A stretch of DNA of 16,060 bases from Moraxellaceae bacterium (lineage in GTDB: Bacteria; Pseudomonadota; Gammaproteobacteria; Pseudomonadales; Ketobacteraceae), in contig NVVG01000024.1 of the NCBI GenBank assembly GCA_002402125.1, positions 11,499-27,558 of the forward strand, given 5' to 3'. The notes under the pieces are model-generated. The model worked only from the letters and a program-made list of their open reading frames with translations, was not told the DNA's origin and did no database searches. The translations under genes were made by a program, and so were the position numbers. Shown here piece by piece: positions 15,601 to 16,060 of the stretch (its first letter is position 1; the number at the start of each line of letters is the position of its first letter).

Positions 15601-15827
15601 AGAAAATGAATGCCCTCTTGAGTATGAAATTGACAGCCAATTATTAGTTGAAATTGATGTTTTTTAGCTTCCACATGGGCTCGAACGATGCCGGAAAAAG
15701 AACACTCATCGGTTAATGCCAGTGCATGGTAGCCCTGTTTTATCGCTTCTAATACAAGTTCTTCCGGGTGTGATGCACCAGTCAAAAAGCTAAAGTTACT
15801 GATGCAGTGTAATTCTGCATAATCCAT
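12657..15827 (-). CDS. dnaE2: Error-prone DNA polymerase DnaE2 (ImuC)
   Basis: 1056 residues from ATG 15825-15827. A GTG at 15857 is in frame, but its 10 extra residues are atypical and MDYAELHC is the usual start of the family. It begins with a PHP domain (LHCISNFSFLTGASHPEEL). The C-family polymerase core has catalytic Asp391 and Asp393 (PDIDVDF) and the third catalytic Asp542 (KIDVLALG). It also has GRGSAANS in the palm, FPRHLSQHVGGF, and RPGPIQGNMVHPFL with FQEQVIKLA. A C-terminal OB fold (RIAGIVTGRQRPGSAAGVIFITLEDE) completes it. DnaE2 extends past lesions and, with ImuB, causes SOS mutagenesis. Only 2 nt separate it from the imuB stop, so the genes are translationally coupled. The LexA site expected upstream of the operon is outside this window. 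Confidence 0.97.
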   Translation of the reverse strand: MDYAELHCISNFSFLTGASHPEELVLEAIKQGYHALALTDECSFSGIVRAHVEAKKHQFQLIIGCQFHTQEGIHFLAIAPHRQAYGKLSSLITTSRRRCDKGNYATYITDIAHIMDDCIIIWFPSELQCETLKQCYSIKKSDDNTEQEKESDPNNLLAFIHTTKKQLWIGIENQLQHNSQTLTQQRERIAALTTLPTVACGNVHMHIAQRKPLQDALTATRLNTSIYHSGFELHSNREQYLRPLSNIAHSYSPQQIKATIDITKRCHFSLDELRYEYPKELVPANTTATKHLKQLVDAGAHQRWPLGISHKTQALLDKELRIIAELSYEYYFLTVHDIVKFARDEHILCQGRGSAANSAVCFCLFITEVDPDKSTLLFERFISKERNEPPDIDVDFEHERREEVIQFIYRKYGRHRAALTATVITYRLKSAIRDIAKALDFDQSLIDQLLKAIPWWDQDEQLAQRFSELNIDINNPQIRHFRHLVNEILRFPRHLSQHVGGFIISSGNLDQLVPIENASMADRSIVQWDKDDIEALGLMKIDVLALGMLSAIRKSFQYIESLRGTRWTLESLPAEDTATYQLLQKGDSVGVFQVESRAQMAMLPRLKPACFYDLVIEVAIVRPGPIQGNMVHPFLKRRNGLEKVSYPHEEIRPILERTMGVPIFQEQVIKLAMVAAGFTAGEADQLRRSMTSWKKQGQLRQYQQQLREGLLSRGYDSEFAEQLIEQINGFGEYGFPESHAASFALLVYASAWLKCHEPAAFCCGLLNSQPMGFYSPSQLIQDIRRHNIQVLPIDVLHSDWDHTLEPIKEKSAISTTEKKLPQPAIRLGLRLIKGLSFRAGAELVNARNTQPFQSLTDLKQRTALNRAELEALAHSNALVSLAGHRFQARWEAQGIQHATPLLSSDVQKEQPIALAAPSKGQNTQEDYHSTGLTLGHHPMLLLRNHPAIKGCKTHKELYQLNHKRFVRIAGIVTGRQRPGSAAGVIFITLEDETGNSNIVVWKDLVARRRAIIVQAKLLKVKGIIEREGSVIHIIAGEVEDLTPLLGNLDTTSRDFH

Positions 15828-15829
15828 GA

Positions 15830-16060
15830 TTAACCGAATACACCATGTAAAAACCACTGGTGGCTTTGGGGTTGTGACAGCTGTTGTTTTTCTCTATCGA
15901 CAAAAATCCAGTAAATCAGCCCGGTAGGATGCTTGGCAACATAGTAATCACGATTAATGGGCAGCCTGTCCCACCAGCCGGTTTCTATGCGTTCTGGACC
16001 GGTTATTAGCTGTAGTTGTTCGCCATATATTGGGATGCCTTTTTTATTGTGAATGGGTTG
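15830..16060 (-). CDS. imuB: ImuB (DNA polymerase Y-family mutagenesis protein), C-terminal part
   Basis: A frame open from the window edge gives the last 76 residues before TAA at 15830-15832. The motifs ITGPERIETGWWD, RDYYVAKHP, YWIFVDRE and the terminal WFLHGVFG match the C-terminus of ImuB. ImuB is a Y-family-like protein without polymerase activity that binds the beta clamp and recruits DnaE2. The rest of imuB and probably imuA lie to the right of this window. The frame was read by hand, since the part in view is short. Confidence 0.92.
   Translation of the reverse strand, partial: QPIHNKKGIPIYGEQLQLITGPERIETGWWDRLPINRDYYVAKHPTGLIYWIFVDREKQQLSQPQSHQWFLHGVFG

Noticed and set aside
1..16060. 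CRISPR arrays, tRNA or rRNA genes, insertion sequences, prophage or toxin-antitoxin modules
   Set aside because: No repeat-spacer pattern, tRNA-like fold, transposase or phage gene was seen in either strand.

Overview
The window (about 43% G+C by eye, not counted) comes from a motile gammaproteobacterium. CheV, a TatD orthologue that aligns almost end to end with the E. coli protein as I remember it, a YejK/NdpA nucleoid-associated protein, and an ImuB-DnaE2 (ImuC) cassette point to a marine Cellvibrionales/Oceanospirillales-type genome. The exact genus cannot be read from the sequence.

Layout: 1-2757 (+) holds the 3' part of a response-regulator-like gene, followed 18 nt later by a membrane sensor histidine kinase with a degenerate C-terminal receiver. 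2854-4005 (-) is a membrane-anchored coiled-coil protein of unknown role. It diverges from 4361-5680 (+), a DUF5610-type protein with a good match to a FliA (sigma-28) flagellar promoter upstream and a clean intrinsic terminator behind. 5758-6009 (+) is a small glutaredoxin-like protein, 6040-6822 (-) is tatD, and 6919-8157 (-) is a degenerate EAL plus HDOD signalling protein. 8441-9382 (+) is cheV, 9449-9904 (-) a DUF1499 lipoprotein, 10167-10970 (+) a crotonase-fold enzyme, and 11059-12075 (-) yejK/ndpA. A long gene-poor gap (12076-12656) holds an A-rich AAN-periodic array and a strong plus-strand terminator. Then come dnaE2 (12657-15827, -) and the 3' end of imuB (15830 to the window edge, -).

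Functional picture: several genes concern signalling and motility (two-component pair, CheV, EAL-HDOD protein, the FliA-type promoter). The right end is the SOS mutagenesis module, in which ImuB and DnaE2 act together in error-prone translesion synthesis. The other genes are housekeeping or accessory singletons in convergent or divergent pairs, and several gene ends carry hairpins.

The most unusual non-coding features are four. First, two unrelated 13-bp tandem repeats each sit across the stop codon of a minus-strand gene, and because 13 is not a multiple of 3 each supplies stops in all three frames. Second, there is the FliA-type promoter before the DUF5610 gene. Third, an A-rich (ARN)n array followed by a perfect palindrome and U8 tail looks like a possible Hfq-binding small RNA. 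Fourth, a GCGTGGGAA-type extragenic palindrome lies between convergent genes.
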